Assembly: GCA_008729055.1 (NCBI GenBank)
Contig: SDUX01000005.1
Coordinates: forward strand, 1,434,875 to 1,498,874
DNA length: 64,000 bases
Direction of reading: 5' to 3'
Origin: Pyropia haitanensis
Taxonomy: Eukaryota > Rhodophyta > Bangiophyceae > Bangiales > Bangiaceae
Below are positions 63,648-64,000 of this stretch, in pieces. Positions within the stretch are counted from its first letter, which is position 1. Each line of letters opens with the position of its first letter. The translations under genes were made by a program, and so were the position numbers. The notes under the pieces were generated by a model. That model ran no database searches. It had not been told where the DNA came from and saw only the letters and a program-made list of their open reading frames with translations.

Positions 63648-63766
63648 CAGTGCGTCCTACAAAAAATGGATGTTGACGGTTTGTGAAGGTGCATGGCATC
63701 GCCGTCTGGACCAATGAATGCACACATGCACATCCGAGCAACATCCACTTTTTAGTGGAGGCACAG
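63648..63766. mobile_element. 119-bp MITE, Tc1/mariner-type, TA target duplication
   Basis: The left end is CAGTGCGTCCTACAAAAAAT (63648) and the right end, read inward from 63766, CTGTGCCTCCACTAAAAAGT; the 28-bp arms both end in GGATGTTG and differ at a handful of positions. TA flanks both sides (63646-63647, 63767-63768). It is too short to code. Confidence 0.8.
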
Positions 63767-64000
63767 TATTGCCAACCCATCCGGGTCTGTTCACGCTATG
63801 GTGCGTCTCACAAACAGCAAACGTGAGAATACTGAGACATGCAGAACCCAGGCAGTGGTTTGTTGTTCTTGCTCTTGTCCGGATCGGTCAAAATTGGGAG
63901 AAGTGCAACACAAGTGCACAAAAGCAGCCGCCAGACGGCTTCCAGACCAATGGAGTGCGAGAACGCCACAGTGGTCCCGTGGTGCTTCCACCGAGCGTGT

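Noticed and set aside
1..64000. tRNA or rRNA genes
   Set aside because: No T-loop/anticodon-like fold or rRNA core sequence was noticed by eye; a covariance-model search was not possible.
1..64000. High-GC bacterial origin such as an actinomycete
   Set aside because: Spliceosomal introns, R2 with F-T-L-D-A-D-F, GSII with a transit peptide, ALG10, CBM1 modules and eukaryotic transposons are incompatible with bacteria.

Overview
This window reads as nuclear DNA of a very GC-rich red alga, most likely a Bangiales species (Porphyra/Pyropia-like). Four observations support this. (1) Extremely high GC with near-saturated G/C at third codon positions and long G, C and GGC runs. (2) Plastid proteins start with a simple phenylalanine-containing transit peptide (MAAFVGS-, MAFVGS-) and no ER signal peptide, as in primary red plastids. 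(3) A secreted protein carries four C-terminal CBM1-type cellulose-binding modules, an arrangement described for a Porphyra polysaccharide-binding protein. (4) Genes are compact, intronless or with a few introns of about 100-450 bp. The assignment is inference; no database was searched.

Layout. 1-5085: a truncated unknown gene, a decayed acyl-CoA oxidase pseudogene and a TA-flanked MITE at its 5' end. 5089-8736: a complete PIF/Harbinger transposon with transposase plus a SAP-domain partner protein. 9011-26289: an RRM protein, a secreted Hedgehog-type HINT (Hog) protein, a small unknown protein, a DUF1995 plastid protein, an ankyrin-repeat gene, a class-3 lipase and the FG-GAP/CBM1 wall protein. 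27556-31848: an AT-richer non-autonomous element with CCCATC hairpin ends, into which a pogo/Tigger-like transposon (28483-30920) has inserted. 32963-62373: housekeeping and plastid genes, namely ribonucleotide reductase R2, a PAN-domain secreted protein, an unknown plastid protein, a PEP/phosphate translocator-like protein, mitochondrial ribosomal protein uS15, plastid SecE, a GT61-like glycosyltransferase, a giant disordered protein, an LSm/NAA38-like protein, ALG10, plastid glutamine synthetase and a TMEM198-like membrane protein. 62374-64000: AT-richer intergenic DNA with two MITEs.

Themes. Three pairs of neighbours are divergent with about 0.5-0.6 kb between start codons (translocator/uS15m, LSm/ALG10) or convergent with 0.2-0.6 kb between stops (R2/PAN, plastid protein/translocator, uS15m/SecE, giant gene/LSm, ALG10/GS). 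Functional groups are plastid biology (SecE, translocator, GS, DUF1995, MAFVGS protein), secretion and cell wall (Hog, CBM1, PAN, GT61, ALG10) and mobile DNA. Many real genes change reading frame exactly at long C or G runs; these are more likely homopolymer length errors than true mutations. The acyl-CoA oxidase remnant differs: its breaks include a stop codon and frame changes outside homopolymers.
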